Position numbers and translations under genes: made by a program
The notes under the pieces: generated by a model
Told to the model about the DNA's origin: nothing
Database searches by the model: none
The model's input: the letters and a program-made list of their open reading frames with translations, nothing else
Shown here: in pieces, positions 18,208 through 26,963 of the stretch
Position numbering within the stretch: the first letter of the stretch is position 1
Layout: each line of letters starts with the position of its first letter
DNA from: Nocardia aobensis NBRC 100429
GTDB taxonomy: Bacteria > Actinomycetota > Actinomycetes > Mycobacteriales > Mycobacteriaceae
Direction: 5' to 3'
DNA length: 49,963 nucleotides
Assembly (NCBI RefSeq): GCF_000308375.1
Contig: NZ_BAFQ01000133.1
Coordinates: 1 to 49,963 of the forward strand

Positions 18208-19863
18208 CTACCCCTGCTCGATCCAGGTGTCGTAGAACACATTTCGCGACTGCGCCTCGTAGCCGATGTTGTGCACCTTGGCACCGGCGGCGGTCACCTG
18301 CGCGGGGTTGTACACCGGCACGGTCAGCACCTGCTCGTCGAGCAGATACCGCTGCGCCTGCTCGGCGGCCTTCGCCCGCTGGGCGGGGTCGAGGGTTTTG
18401 CTCAGCGCGCTGAGTTTCGCGACCGCCTCGTTCGCCTCCGGACTTCCCAGCGCGAGTTTGGCCATATTCCCGTACTGCGGGGAGTACACCTGCTCGAGCA
18501 CCGAGATATCCGCGCGACTCTGGTTGGCGACCTGGATGTTCCAGCGGCCCTGCTGGGTACTGGCGGCGGTGTAGTCGGGAATCGGCAGCACATTGAGCTG
18601 CAGGTCGATGCCGATCTTGCGCAGATCCTGCTGGATCAGCTGGTAGGCGGGCTTGTTGTTGACCAGATTGTCGATGCCCAGCAGATCGAGTTGCAGGCGC
18701 CGCCCGTCCTTGACCCGGATGCCGTCGGCGCCCTTGTGCCAGCCGTCGGCCTCGAGGATCTGTTCGGCCTTGCCCTGGTCCTCACGCAGATGCGCGGAGA
18801 AGTCCACGTATCCCGGAACACGCTCCGACACAACCGAACTCGATACCTTGTAGCTGGACGTCAGCACCGTCTTGACCAGCGCGTCGCGGCTCCAGCCCAG
18901 CTGCACCGCCTGACGCACGGCCTTGTCGTCGGTCGGGAAGCGGTCGGTCTTGAGATCCAGCGAGATGTCGCGGCCCGGAATGAGCTGCGGCACGATCCGG
19001 TATCCCTGCGCCTGCAGTGGCGCCTCGTCGGTGTTGTTGACGTCGAGGATGGCGTCGACGGTTCCCGATCGCAGCGCACCGGTGCGCACCCCGGCTTCGG
19101 GGATGACGTCGATCTCGACCGCGTCCAGATACGCGTCACCGTTGTGTTTACGGCTCGCCGGCGCCCAGTGGTAACCGGGCCGCTTCTTCAGGACCGTCTT
19201 CTGCTGATAGACGTGCTGGGCGAGGGTGAACGGCCCGGTTCCGACGACATTCTGGGCCTGGCTGCGTTGTTCTTTCGGCAGAACCAGCGTCGAATGCGCC
19301 ACGATTCCGGAGAAGTACAGCGACAACGCTTGCAGAAACCCGGCACTGGGCCGATCGAAACTGACCCGCACCGTCGTCGGATCGACCACCTCGGTGCCCT
19401 GATATCCCACCCAGTAGGCGGTCACCGGAACGATTCCCAGTCGCTGATCGCCCCGGCCGAGCAGATCGAAGTTCTCTTTCACCGAATCGGCGGTGAACTT
19501 CGTTCCGTCGCTGAAGGTGACGTCGTCGCGCAGGTGGAAGGTGAACTGGGTCAGAGTGTCGTTGTACTGCCACGAGGTGGCCAGCCACGGCTCCAGCGCA
19601 CCGGTCTTCGGATTCTGGTAGACGAGCTTGTCGGTGATGTTGCTGGTGATCAGCGATTCGGGATAGGAACTGCCGGAGTGCGGGTCGAGATTCGCCGGAG
19701 CGTCGAGCACGCCGAAGCGCAACGTCCCGCCGGGTACGGGCGTGGCGTTGTCGTCGCTCACGGCGACCTGCCGGGCGGGTGTGGCGCATCCGGCGACCAC
19801 CGCCGCGGTGAGCAGGGCGAGCGCCAGCGCAACCGGACGGCGATGAATTCTTCTGTGTGACAT
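18208..19863 (-). CDS. Extracellular solute-binding lipoprotein of peptide-type ABC importer (SBP family 5)
   Basis: This 551-residue protein has a lipoprotein signal peptide: a positively charged start (HRRIHRRP), a hydrophobic stretch, and the lipobox VAGC with the lipidated cysteine at about 26. The mature part has the family-5 features PGGTLRFGVLDAPANLDPH, DKLVYQNPKTGALEPWLATSW, TFHLRDDVTFSDGTKFTADSVKENFD and VGTGPFTLAQH. It captures the substrate outside the membrane and hands it to the two permeases. It is the first gene of the importer operon; the 191 bases upstream probably carry the promoter, though no sharp ribosome site precedes the ATG. Confidence 0.93.
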   Translation of the reverse strand: MSHRRIHRRPVALALALLTAAVVAGCATPARQVAVSDDNATPVPGGTLRFGVLDAPANLDPHSGSSYPESLITSNITDKLVYQNPKTGALEPWLATSWQYNDTLTQFTFHLRDDVTFSDGTKFTADSVKENFDLLGRGDQRLGIVPVTAYWVGYQGTEVVDPTTVRVSFDRPSAGFLQALSLYFSGIVAHSTLVLPKEQRSQAQNVVGTGPFTLAQHVYQQKTVLKKRPGYHWAPASRKHNGDAYLDAVEIDVIPEAGVRTGALRSGTVDAILDVNNTDEAPLQAQGYRIVPQLIPGRDISLDLKTDRFPTDDKAVRQAVQLGWSRDALVKTVLTSSYKVSSSVVSERVPGYVDFSAHLREDQGKAEQILEADGWHKGADGIRVKDGRRLQLDLLGIDNLVNNKPAYQLIQQDLRKIGIDLQLNVLPIPDYTAASTQQGRWNIQVANQSRADISVLEQVYSPQYGNMAKLALGSPEANEAVAKLSALSKTLDPAQRAKAAEQAQRYLLDEQVLTVPVYNPAQVTAAGAKVHNIGYEAQSRNVFYDTWIEQG

Positions 19864-20054
19864 AGGTTTCGATTCGTTTCAGGGGCGGCGCGATGCGCTC
19901 GTCAGATCGGACGCCTCGGGGCGTGCGCTCAGGCTAGGCCGGTCTCGGGACGGTTCCGAGGGTTGTGATCGGCCAGATCGACTACACCGTCGTTGAAGCG
20001 GATCTGAACGAAGACGAGAGATACCGTGCAGATACGTCGAGGGGCCATATCCGT

Positions 20055-21353
20055 TCACACTCGCACGGCGGCGGGAGCCGGCACCGGTAACCCGAAGCGT
20101 TCCCGCAGCGTCGACTCGCCGTATTCGTGCCGGATCAGCCCGCGGCGGCGCAGAATCGGGACCACTTCGTCGACGAAGGTGGTCAGGCCCGAGGGAAAGG
20201 CATCGGGCATGAGATTGAAGCCGTCGGCCGCGCCGCGGCGGAACCAGTCCTCGATCGTGTCGGCGACGTCCTCGGGTGTCCCGATCACCGCGCGATGGCC
20301 GGCGCCGCCGTGTAGTTCCCGAATCAACTCCCGCAGCGTCAGATCGCGTTCGCGGGCCAGTTCGACGATCGACTCCCGGAAGCCCAGGGAGGCGGAGAAG
20401 GTACTCGGATCCGGCGGACCGGCCAGCACCGCCTCCGGGAGTGGGCGATCGAAATCCAGCGAATCCAGCGGCACGCCGAGAGTCGCCTCCAGCCGTCGTC
20501 GCTCGGGGCCCTCGTCGACCGACCGGAACAGGGTCTGAAACCGTTGCAGCGCTTCGGCTTCGGTGGAGCCGATGATCGTGGTCAGTCCCGGCAGGATCTT
20601 CACCTCGCCGGGATCGCGACCGGCTTCGCGCGCAACCGATTTCACGTGCCGGTAGTGCCGGATCGCCGCGGCCGCCGTCAGTTCCGCCGAGAACACGGCG
20701 TGCGCGCTGCGGCCGGCCAGGATCCGCCCGGCCGGCGAACCGCCGGCCTGGACGAACAGCGGATAACCTTGCGCCGAGGGCGGCGTGCGCAGTCCCCACT
20801 CCACATCGAAGTGTTCGCCGTGGTGGTGGACGACACCCCCGTCGATCGCACTGTCCCACAGTGCGCGCACCACGTCGACGAATTCCTCGGCCCGGCGGTA
20901 GCGCGCATCGCGATCGGGCATCTCGCTCAACCCGAAATTGCCGGCCGCCGCGGGCGAATAGGTCGTGACCACATTCCAGCCCAGCCGCCCGCCGGAGGCG
21001 TGGTCGAGCGACAGCAGCCGCTCGGCCAGTTCGACCGGATCGTTGAATGTGGTCGACAAGGTGCCGATCAGCCCGAGGTGCTCGGTCTCGGCGGCGACCG
21101 CCGACAGGATGACGCCGGGCTCGAGCGCGCGTCCGGGTTTGTGCCGGGGATCTTCGCGCAGGGCCGGTCCATCGGCGAGGAACAGCGCGTCGAGGGTGCC
21201 GCGTTCGGCAGTCCGGGCGGCCCGCACGAAATGCCCGGCGTCGACGAAAGCGCCCGCGTGCACGTCGTCGAGAGTCCACGCGCCGGGCGCGATTCCTACG
21301 TCGAGAACGTTGACGTTCAAGATCACATGCGCGGGCTGCGCGGTGGCGGTCAT
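20055..21353 (-). CDS. NtaA/SnaA/DszA-family FMNH2-dependent monooxygenase
   Basis: This 432-residue long-type LLM oxygenase starts at the ATG at 21353 behind a strong GAGGAGA site; the open frame to 21491 has no comparable signal. The core segments are HVILNVNVLDVGIAPGAW, EHLGLIGTLSTTFNDPVELAERL and SGGRLGWNVVTTYSPAAAGNFG, and the end LIRHEYGESTLRERFGLPVP matches the paralogues. The middle differs: it has HHHGEHFDVEWGLRTPPSAQGYPLFVQAGGSPAGR where the others have '[11 protein letters not shown]'. It lies 22 bases after the short LLM gene and 191 bases before the importer lipoprotein, so all three may be co-transcribed. Substrate unknown. Confidence 0.9.
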   Translation of the reverse strand: MTATAQPAHVILNVNVLDVGIAPGAWTLDDVHAGAFVDAGHFVRAARTAERGTLDALFLADGPALREDPRHKPGRALEPGVILSAVAAETEHLGLIGTLSTTFNDPVELAERLLSLDHASGGRLGWNVVTTYSPAAAGNFGLSEMPDRDARYRRAEEFVDVVRALWDSAIDGGVVHHHGEHFDVEWGLRTPPSAQGYPLFVQAGGSPAGRILAGRSAHAVFSAELTAAAAIRHYRHVKSVAREAGRDPGEVKILPGLTTIIGSTEAEALQRFQTLFRSVDEGPERRRLEATLGVPLDSLDFDRPLPEAVLAGPPDPSTFSASLGFRESIVELARERDLTLRELIRELHGGAGHRAVIGTPEDVADTIEDWFRRGAADGFNLMPDAFPSGLTTFVDEVVPILRRRGLIRHEYGESTLRERFGLPVPAPAAVRV

Positions 21354-21375
21354 GGAGTCTCCTCGTCGATCCGGA

Positions 21376-22260
21376 TCAAGCGGCGGGAAAGGCGCTGCGC
21401 GCATCGCGCGGAAGCACCGGTGCGGGCGCCGGAAGGCCGAGCCGCGCACGCAGTGTGGTGCCGGGCGGCGGCGCGGCAGTCGCCGTGACATGGCGGGCGG
21501 CTGCGGCGACGATCGCCGCGGGCGACCCCTCCCCCGCGATCACGACGCCGGCGGCTTCGGTGGTGGACGATGGGGGCGACCCGGCGTCGACCCATCGCAG
21601 CACCGGCCCACGCACCGGCGTAGCCGGCAGGCCGAGCACGACGTCAGCGAGATCGCCGAGGTCGTGGTATTCGGCGGGCACCGGGGACTCGGCGAAGATC
21701 GGTGGTTTGATCTGTGGCGGTTCCGGAATGTTCAACGGGCCGGTAATACTGTGTGCACCAGTGTGATCCACATATCGGATGCGCGCGGAATCAGTGAACA
21801 CGCCGTGCTCACGGTCGTCCACGACGGCGTCCGGCGGCCAGCTCTCCCACAGTTCGCGGACGGCGCGCACCGCGTCGGCCGGAACGTCGCCACGCAGCGC
21901 CGAGGTCCACACACTGCGCCCGTCGGCGGCCGCCGGCTCGCCGAGCAGCACCAGCCAGCCGACCCTGCCACCGCTGGCGTGGTCGATCGAACCCAGCCGC
22001 CGGGCCAGGTTGTAAGGGTGATCGCGCAGCGGGGCGGCGGCCACCACCAGGCCCACCGACCGGGTGTGCCGCGCCAACACCGCGGCGGCGACCGAGGGGT
22101 CGAATCGCACGGTCGCGGAGTCCGGGCGCAGCACGACGAAATCGATTCCCGAACCGTCCAGGAGGGCACCGAATTCCGCTGTTCCGGTACCGTGCCGATC
22201 GAATATCGCTGCTACCTGCGCCCCGTCCAGGGCGGCGCCGACAATGTGGTGATGGGTCAC
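21376..22260 (-). CDS. Luciferase-like monooxygenase, short type; possible N-terminal frameshift
   Basis: This 294-residue LLM-family protein contains DHPYNLARRLGSIDHASGGRVGW, the family core, and then ITGPLNIPEPPQ; its end GTTLRARLGLPAP matches the C-terminus of the long paralogues, although it is about 140 residues shorter. The only available start in this frame is the GTG at 22260. Directly upstream an ATG at 22289 opens ten codons (MTATTKVHLP) that stop on a TGA overlapping that GTG. The decapeptide looks like the usual family N-terminus, so either a one-base shift broke the true start or it is a coupled leader peptide. It resembles the partial gene at 1-619. Confidence 0.78.
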   Translation of the reverse strand: MTHHHIVGAALDGAQVAAIFDRHGTGTAEFGALLDGSGIDFVVLRPDSATVRFDPSVAAAVLARHTRSVGLVVAAAPLRDHPYNLARRLGSIDHASGGRVGWLVLLGEPAAADGRSVWTSALRGDVPADAVRAVRELWESWPPDAVVDDREHGVFTDSARIRYVDHTGAHSITGPLNIPEPPQIKPPIFAESPVPAEYHDLGDLADVVLGLPATPVRGPVLRWVDAGSPPSSTTEAAGVVIAGEGSPAAIVAAAARHVTATAAPPPGTTLRARLGLPAPAPVLPRDARSAFPAA

Positions 22261-22769
22261 GGCAGGTGAACTTTCGTCGTCGCGGTCATCGGCAATTCCG
22301 GCTCGGGAGAAATGCGGGCCGCCATTTCAGGAGCGCCCGCAGAATTTCGGCGGCACGGTGATGGCGGCAAGGTGGCCGAATGGCGAATCGGCCACTGCGG
22401 CTCGGTTTGTCATCGCGCCGACCACCTGGAGGTTCGATGTTTGGATGTCCGGCCCAGACTATGCCCACCGCTTCGAATCGCACCCGTTTGCGATCGGCAA
22501 GATTATCTACACGGTCACTACAGTCGGCCTTCACGTGCGGTGGCCAGGATTCCCATAAACGTTCGACCGCAGCGAATCAGGCTTTAAATTTGGCCGGACC
22601 GTAAATCGTGTGCGCGCCGGGCTCCGCCCCTACATTGTCGAAGGCGGCGCGCGGTGTTCCGTCGCCGTGACCGCGTGACGCATCGGGTGTCACGTGAAGC
22701 TCCCGGTGTGCCGACGGCCGCCGCGCCGCGCGGTGGTGACAGTCGGGCAGTATCCCCGGGCCGAGTGAA
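22261..22769. promoter_or_regulatory. 509-base divergent intergenic region
   Basis: This gap separates the short monooxygenase (leftward) from the flavoprotein gene (rightward). It holds the ten-codon frame at 22289-22260, an inverted repeat at 22372-22395 and a patch of lower GC content around 22490-22610 where promoters are likely. No tRNA cloverleaf and no recognisable riboswitch core was found, and the open frames have no ribosome sites. Confidence 0.5.
22372..22395. repeat. 8-bp inverted repeat
   Basis: GTGGCCGA (22372-22379) and TCGGCCAC (22388-22395) are exact reverse complements around an eight-base loop, forming a stable GC-rich hairpin. It is about 80 bases upstream of the ATG at 22289. 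It could be an attenuator-like element of the leftward transcript or an operator; there is no T tract. Confidence 0.4.
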
Positions 22770-24248
22770 ATGGGTTGTCCTGTGGTCGAATCCAATACAT
22801 CCGCCGATCGGCATACGACGCGTGTGCTGCGCCGTTTCGGTCCCGATCCGGCGAACTGGGTGCAGCCCTCGGCGGCCGATCACGATGTCGTTGTGGTGGG
22901 CGGAGGCCAAGCCGGTCTGGGCATCGGATTCGCGCTGCGCCGTGCGGGTATCGCCCGCGTCTCGGTTATCGACGCCGCCGCGCCGGGTGCGAAGGGAGTG
23001 TGGACCACCACCGCGCGCATGATCGATCTGCGCACGCCGAAGCAGTGGCCCGAGCCCGAATTCGGCTATTCCGAACTGAGTTTCCAGGCCTGGTACGAAT
23101 CGGTGCACGGGGAGGAGGCCTACGAGAGCCTGTCGCGTATTCCGCGGTTGACCTGGGCACGCTATATCGAGTGGATCGAGACCCACCTCGGCGTCCCGGT
23201 GCGCCACCACACCCGATTGACCGATATCGCGCCGGCACCGGACGCCCTCACCCTGACGGTGCGCCGACCCGACGGCACCGAAACCACCATCCAGGAGACC
23301 ACTCGAAAGCTGGTGCTGGCCAACGGTGTCGAGGGAACAGGCGGCCCGTATCTGCCGCCCGAACTCGGCGACATTCCGGCGAGCCTGCTCGCCCACACCG
23401 GCCACCACATCGATTTCGCCCGGCTGGCCGGGAAAACGGTCGGCGTGCTCGGCGCCGCGGCCTCGGCCTTCGACGCGGCGGCGACCGCACTGGAGGCGGG
23501 CGCCGCCGAGGTGCATCTGTTCACCCGCAGGCCCGATCTGATCGTGCAGGGCGCGGGCGGGGCCGGACCGTCCGGAAATCTCGGCGCCCGCAACAACTAT
23601 CATCGGCGCGGTGACGAGGCTCGCTGGCGCCAGCGGGTGCTCGCCGCTCGGGCGGGGCGCAGCGTGCCGCTCGAATCGGTCAGGCGCGCCACGGCATTCG
23701 CCGGTTTCCACATCCACCTGGACGCACCCTGGTCCGCCGCGACGCAGGCCGGCGACCGGGTGGTCGTCGAGGCGGCCGACGGCAGGCACATTTTCGACTT
23801 CGTGATCGCCGGAACGGGATACCAGTACGATCCGCGCACCCGCGCCGAACTGCGCGGCATCGCCGACGATATCGCGCTGTGGGGCGACCGGCACCGCCCC
23901 GGCCCCGATCTCACCGATCCCGCCTTGGCGCAAACCCCTTACCTGGACAACGGGTTCCAGCTGACCGAGAAACACCCCGGCCGAGCGCCGTGGATCGGCC
24001 GCATCCATATCTTCTCCGCGGCAGCACATCTCAGCTTCGGCTATCCCATCGGCGACACCCAGAGCCTGGCTCACCACATCCCCCGGCTGGTCGACGCCCT
24101 GGGCCGCGATCTCTACTTCGAGGACCAGCAATCGTCGCCGACCCCCTCCCCCGCAACACCACCCGCGTCGTTGCGCGATCACTATCGCCACTCGATCTGG
24201 TCACCACAACAAGCGCACGAGCGAGACTTGGGTGTCCCCCTCCCGTAG
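22770..24248 (+). CDS. FAD-dependent NAD(P)-binding monooxygenase-like flavoprotein
   Basis: This 492-residue flavoprotein has two dinucleotide-binding motifs: VVVVGGGQAGLGIGFAL (about residues 40-56) for FAD and TVGVLGAAASAFDAAATAL (about 225-243) for NAD(P)H. This layout is seen in class B-type monooxygenases and related lysine/ornithine hydroxylase-like enzymes. The segments ARMIDLRTPKQWP and SFGYPIGDTQSLAHHIPRLVDAL follow the same pattern. The typical Baeyer-Villiger fingerprint was not clearly seen, so the exact reaction is open. The ATG at 22770 follows GAGTGAA. It is divergent from the monooxygenase/importer operons and may be co-regulated as a further oxidation step. Confidence 0.8.
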   Translation: MGCPVVESNTSADRHTTRVLRRFGPDPANWVQPSAADHDVVVVGGGQAGLGIGFALRRAGIARVSVIDAAAPGAKGVWTTTARMIDLRTPKQWPEPEFGYSELSFQAWYESVHGEEAYESLSRIPRLTWARYIEWIETHLGVPVRHHTRLTDIAPAPDALTLTVRRPDGTETTIQETTRKLVLANGVEGTGGPYLPPELGDIPASLLAHTGHHIDFARLAGKTVGVLGAAASAFDAAATALEAGAAEVHLFTRRPDLIVQGAGGAGPSGNLGARNNYHRRGDEARWRQRVLAARAGRSVPLESVRRATAFAGFHIHLDAPWSAATQAGDRVVVEAADGRHIFDFVIAGTGYQYDPRTRAELRGIADDIALWGDRHRPGPDLTDPALAQTPYLDNGFQLTEKHPGRAPWIGRIHIFSAAAHLSFGYPIGDTQSLAHHIPRLVDALGRDLYFEDQQSSPTPSPATPPASLRDHYRHSIWSPQQAHERDLGVPLP

Positions 24249-24360
24249 AAACATGTCGACCTCGGGTGCATCACGTCGCCCGTCCGTCGGGAAGATCCAC
24301 AGTCTCGGCTCCCATCCTGCTCTCTCGAGGTTCACGGCGGGGTTCGCCGGTCGAGAAGAC

Positions 24361-24618
24361 TCACCCAGCAGTTCGGGCAATCGCCAGAAGATGCGCGCTG
24401 GTGTTGATGATGTCCGGATCCTGCTCCAGCAGTCGTGCGCACCGTAGCGCGGCTGTCAGGAGCGCAGGGACGTCGACCGGGTCGGCGCGGTCGAGCGCCG
24501 GCCAGGTCGGCCCCTCGATGCCGTAGATCTGGACCTCGCGGAGCCCAGCGGCTTCGATTTCGTCGCTGAGAAGTTCCAGGCGGCCGTGGACAGATCTGGC
24601 CAGGCGATCGCTCTCCAC
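24361..24618 (-). CDS. Small hypothetical protein
   Basis: An 85-residue frame starts with GTG at 24618. Its composition is that of a real soluble protein (LELLSDEIEAAGLREVQIYGIEGPTWPALDRAD, then VPALLTAALRCARLLEQDPDIINTSAHLLAIA), not the Arg/Pro-rich look of shadow frames. No ribosome site precedes the GTG and the frame stays open and protein-like upstream (including LFDCVESDR), so the true start may lie further right, or the gene may be a shortened remnant. No family is recognised. Confidence 0.4.
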   Translation of the reverse strand: MESDRLARSVHGRLELLSDEIEAAGLREVQIYGIEGPTWPALDRADPVDVPALLTAALRCARLLEQDPDIINTSAHLLAIARTAG

Positions 24619-24700
24619 GCAGTCGAATAGTGTTGTACGAGATTGGAAGTCATACCGAATCCTGTCGGCAGAGCGTGTGCGGCTTCAACGGAATTCCCGA

Positions 24701-25126
24701 TCAAATACTCGCGACGGCCGTGATGGTGCGCGGAACCACCGTGATAAGTGCCCTTTCCCGGTGCGCCGCGTGCTGGGCTGCGAGGGTCACGGCATCGACA
24801 TACTTGGTTCGGATGCGTGCGGTCCACACGCTGCCACGATCAGGCGACACGGTAGCGTCACCGATCACCCGGACCTGCTTGTTCGGACGCTCGCCGTCGG
24901 GACGGAGCGCGGCCTCCACGTCGATGACCAGGCCCACCCGTGGATTTCGCACGATTCGGTCCAGGTGCGGGCGGCCCGCGTAACTGGTCAGGTAGAAGAC
25001 TCCGTCGACCCACAGAAACCAGATCGGCGTGACGTGCGGATAACCGTGCGAATCGATCGTCGCGAGGCGGGCGACAGTGTCGGAGAACAAGAGGTCTTCG
25101 ACTTCGAGTTCGTCGAGTCGGCGCAT
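24701..25126 (-). CDS. PPOX-class (pyridoxamine 5'-phosphate oxidase-like) flavin/F420-binding protein
   Basis: This 141-residue split-barrel protein has the class pattern: VARLATIDSHGYPHVTPIWFLWVDGVFYLTS (about residues 18-48) and NPRVGLVIDVEA in the middle. This family in actinomycetes includes F420H2-dependent reductases and FMN-binding oxidases of small molecules. It stands alone between a small hypothetical gene and the divergent GrpB gene, with about 170 bases of shared upstream region. The start ATG at 25126 lacks a strong ribosome site but fits the family length. No substrate is implied by the neighbours. Confidence 0.85.
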   Translation of the reverse strand: MRRLDELEVEDLLFSDTVARLATIDSHGYPHVTPIWFLWVDGVFYLTSYAGRPHLDRIVRNPRVGLVIDVEAALRPDGERPNKQVRVIGDATVSPDRGSVWTARIRTKYVDAVTLAAQHAAHRERALITVVPRTITAVASI

Positions 25127-25297
25127 GGATACCCGACCTTCGTTGCCGGTGAACAGGTCTCATCACTATGCTTTCGGACCCCGCGCCATGCATGTCATGT
25201 CGATGCCAGAGGCCGTCTCACCAGCCAACGAACTCCACACCCTCGCCGGCGAGGTAGGTTCATAAGCTTGCTATCGGTGCCAGGAGGTGTGTCTACC

Positions 25298-25927
25298 GTG
25301 CCGTTTCCGCCTGAAATCACCCAACGACTGCGCAGTACCCCCGAACAGATGGCCGCCGCGTGGGTCGGAGGAAGTCCCCCGAAGGGCGAACCTGTCGTGC
25401 TCGTTCCCTACGACCCGTGCTGGCCCCGAATATTCGACGAGCAGGCCGCCGCGATCCGGCGAGCGCTGGCCGGTCGAATGATCACCATCGAGCATGTCGG
25501 CAGTACCGCGGTCCCTGGCCTGGCCGCGAAACCGATCATCGACATCGACCTCATCGTGGCCGACTCCGCCGACGAGCCTGCCTACGTTCCCCACCTGGAA
25601 CGGGCCGGTTTCCGCCTGGTTCTGCGGGAGCCCTCCTGGCACCAGCACCGCATGCTCACCCGTACCGACCCGGCCGTGAACCTGCACGTCTTCAGCCCGA
25701 ACGCGCCCGAACACATCCGACATCTGATCTTCCGGGACTGGCTACGCACCCACCCCGCCGACCGAAACCTCTACGAAACCGCCAAGCGCGACCTCGCCGC
25801 GAAAACTGTTGCTACTCCGGCCGACTACAACCTGGCCAAGAACCCGATCATCGACGAAATCTACGACCGCGCATTCGACCACGCTGCCCACAATGAACCC
25901 ACCCAACGCGGCCCCTCCCCGGCGTAA
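25298..25927 (+). CDS. GrpB family protein (nucleotidyltransferase-fold, UPF0157)
   Basis: This 209-residue protein shows VVLVPYDPCWPRIFDEQAAAIRRAL followed by IEHVGSTAVPGLAAKPIIDIDLIV, the GrpB signature with the GS...DID core of a nucleotidyltransferase fold, and LRTHPADRNLYETAKRDLA in the C-terminal part. The family's biochemical role is not well defined. The GTG start at 25298 was chosen because AGGAGG lies ten bases upstream; the frame is open further left but without a site. It ends near a hairpin at 25947-25979 facing the convergent kinase gene. Confidence 0.88.
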   Translation: MPFPPEITQRLRSTPEQMAAAWVGGSPPKGEPVVLVPYDPCWPRIFDEQAAAIRRALAGRMITIEHVGSTAVPGLAAKPIIDIDLIVADSADEPAYVPHLERAGFRLVLREPSWHQHRMLTRTDPAVNLHVFSPNAPEHIRHLIFRDWLRTHPADRNLYETAKRDLAAKTVATPADYNLAKNPIIDEIYDRAFDHAAHNEPTQRGPSPA

Positions 25928-25946
25928 CGGAGCCACCGGCACCACG

Positions 25947-25979
25947 AAACCACCGCACACCTCGTCCTGTTGGTGGTTT
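25947..25979. terminator. Hairpin between convergent genes, probable terminator
   Basis: AAACCACC (25947-25954) pairs with GGTGGTTT (25972-25979) around a 17-base loop, and the right arm runs into TTTT. It lies 20 bases after the GrpB stop and 45 bases before the end of the convergent kinase gene, the place for a shared or one-sided terminator. Confidence 0.5.
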
Positions 25980-26023
25980 TCGCGGGGTGGTGATTCAAGT
26001 CTGGTGGATCTCGCGGATGGCTG

Positions 26024-26920
26024 TCAGTTTTCGTCGCTGATTATTTCGTCGACGAGGCGCTGTGCCCGACCGGCCAGTTCGTGATCAGTGGCGCGATACT
26101 CGGCGAGGGTGAGCAGTGCCTTCCACAGCGCCCAACCGCGGGCACGCGCCCAGGTGGCGCCGTCGTGGTCGAGTGCTCGGCGGAAGGCTTCGCGGCTGTC
26201 GCCGGACAGCATCGTCCACGCCAGGACCAGGTCGCAGGCGGGGTCGCCGACCCCGCAGGTGCCGAAGTCGATGACCGCCGCCAGCTTCCCTCGGTCGACA
26301 ACCAGGTTGCCGGAGGCGATGTCGCCGTGAAACCACACCGGGTCCCGGTCCCACTCGGTGGCCAAGGCTTTCTCCCAGACCGCCGTGGCCGCTACGGTGT
26401 CGACGCAACCGGTGAGGATGGTCAGGCAGTGACGGGTCTGCGAGTCATAGTGACCCGGTGCTCGGCCTCGGTAGAAGCTGTGCGCACCGGCCGACGGAGC
26501 ATCGGTGGTATCGCACCGCTGCAACGCGCGGATGAATTCCGCGACAGCGACGGCGAATTCGGTCATATTCTCGATCTCGGCGCGATCAGCGGTCTCGCCC
26601 CGGATCCAGCGGCGCACCGACCACGGAAACCGATATCCGAGGGCGGGTGCTCCCTCACCGAGGACCGTCGGCACCGGTATCGGCAGTGCGGGGGCCAATC
26701 GCGGCAACCAGCGGCTTTCCTTGGCGACGGCGGGCGCGTAGCCGGCTGCGGTCGGCAACCTGACGGCCATGTCCTCGCCGAGGCGGTAGGTGCGGTTGTC
26801 CCACCCGTCGTCGGCCACCGGCCTGACCGGTAACGCGCTCCAGTGCGGAAACTGTCTCGCGATCAAGCGCGCCACCAGCTCCGCATCGATTCCCGCGCGC
26901 CCGTCCCCGGAAACTGTCAC
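26024..26920 (-). CDS. Aminoglycoside phosphotransferase (APH) family kinase
   Basis: This 298-residue protein kinase-like enzyme has the Brenner motif VWFHGDIASGNLVV and the metal-binding VIDFGTCGVGDPACDL, with an N-terminal ATP-binding part DDGWDNRTYRLGEDMAVRLP. Members phosphorylate aminoglycosides, macrolides or various small metabolites with ATP or GTP. The name alone does not show resistance; many actinomycete paralogues have housekeeping or unknown substrates. The GTG at 26920 is used as start; no strong ribosome site is visible. The gene stands alone, upstream of a VOC-protein gene on the same strand (44-base gap). Confidence 0.87.
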   Translation of the reverse strand: MTVSGDGRAGIDAELVARLIARQFPHWSALPVRPVADDGWDNRTYRLGEDMAVRLPTAAGYAPAVAKESRWLPRLAPALPIPVPTVLGEGAPALGYRFPWSVRRWIRGETADRAEIENMTEFAVAVAEFIRALQRCDTTDAPSAGAHSFYRGRAPGHYDSQTRHCLTILTGCVDTVAATAVWEKALATEWDRDPVWFHGDIASGNLVVDRGKLAAVIDFGTCGVGDPACDLVLAWTMLSGDSREAFRRALDHDGATWARARGWALWKALLTLAEYRATDHELAGRAQRLVDEIISDEN

Positions 26921-26963
26921 CGCGCCATCCTGACCACAGCCCGGCGTAGCCGGAACGGGCTCC

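Noticed and set aside
22261..22769. Possible tRNA or SAM-type riboswitch in the divergent gap
   Set aside because: A hairpin exists, but no cloverleaf, anticodon arm or recognisable riboswitch core could be assembled.
26024..26920. Calling the APH-family gene an aminoglycoside resistance gene
   Set aside because: The Brenner and DFG-like motifs show only the kinase fold; nothing in the sequence or neighbours identifies an antibiotic substrate.
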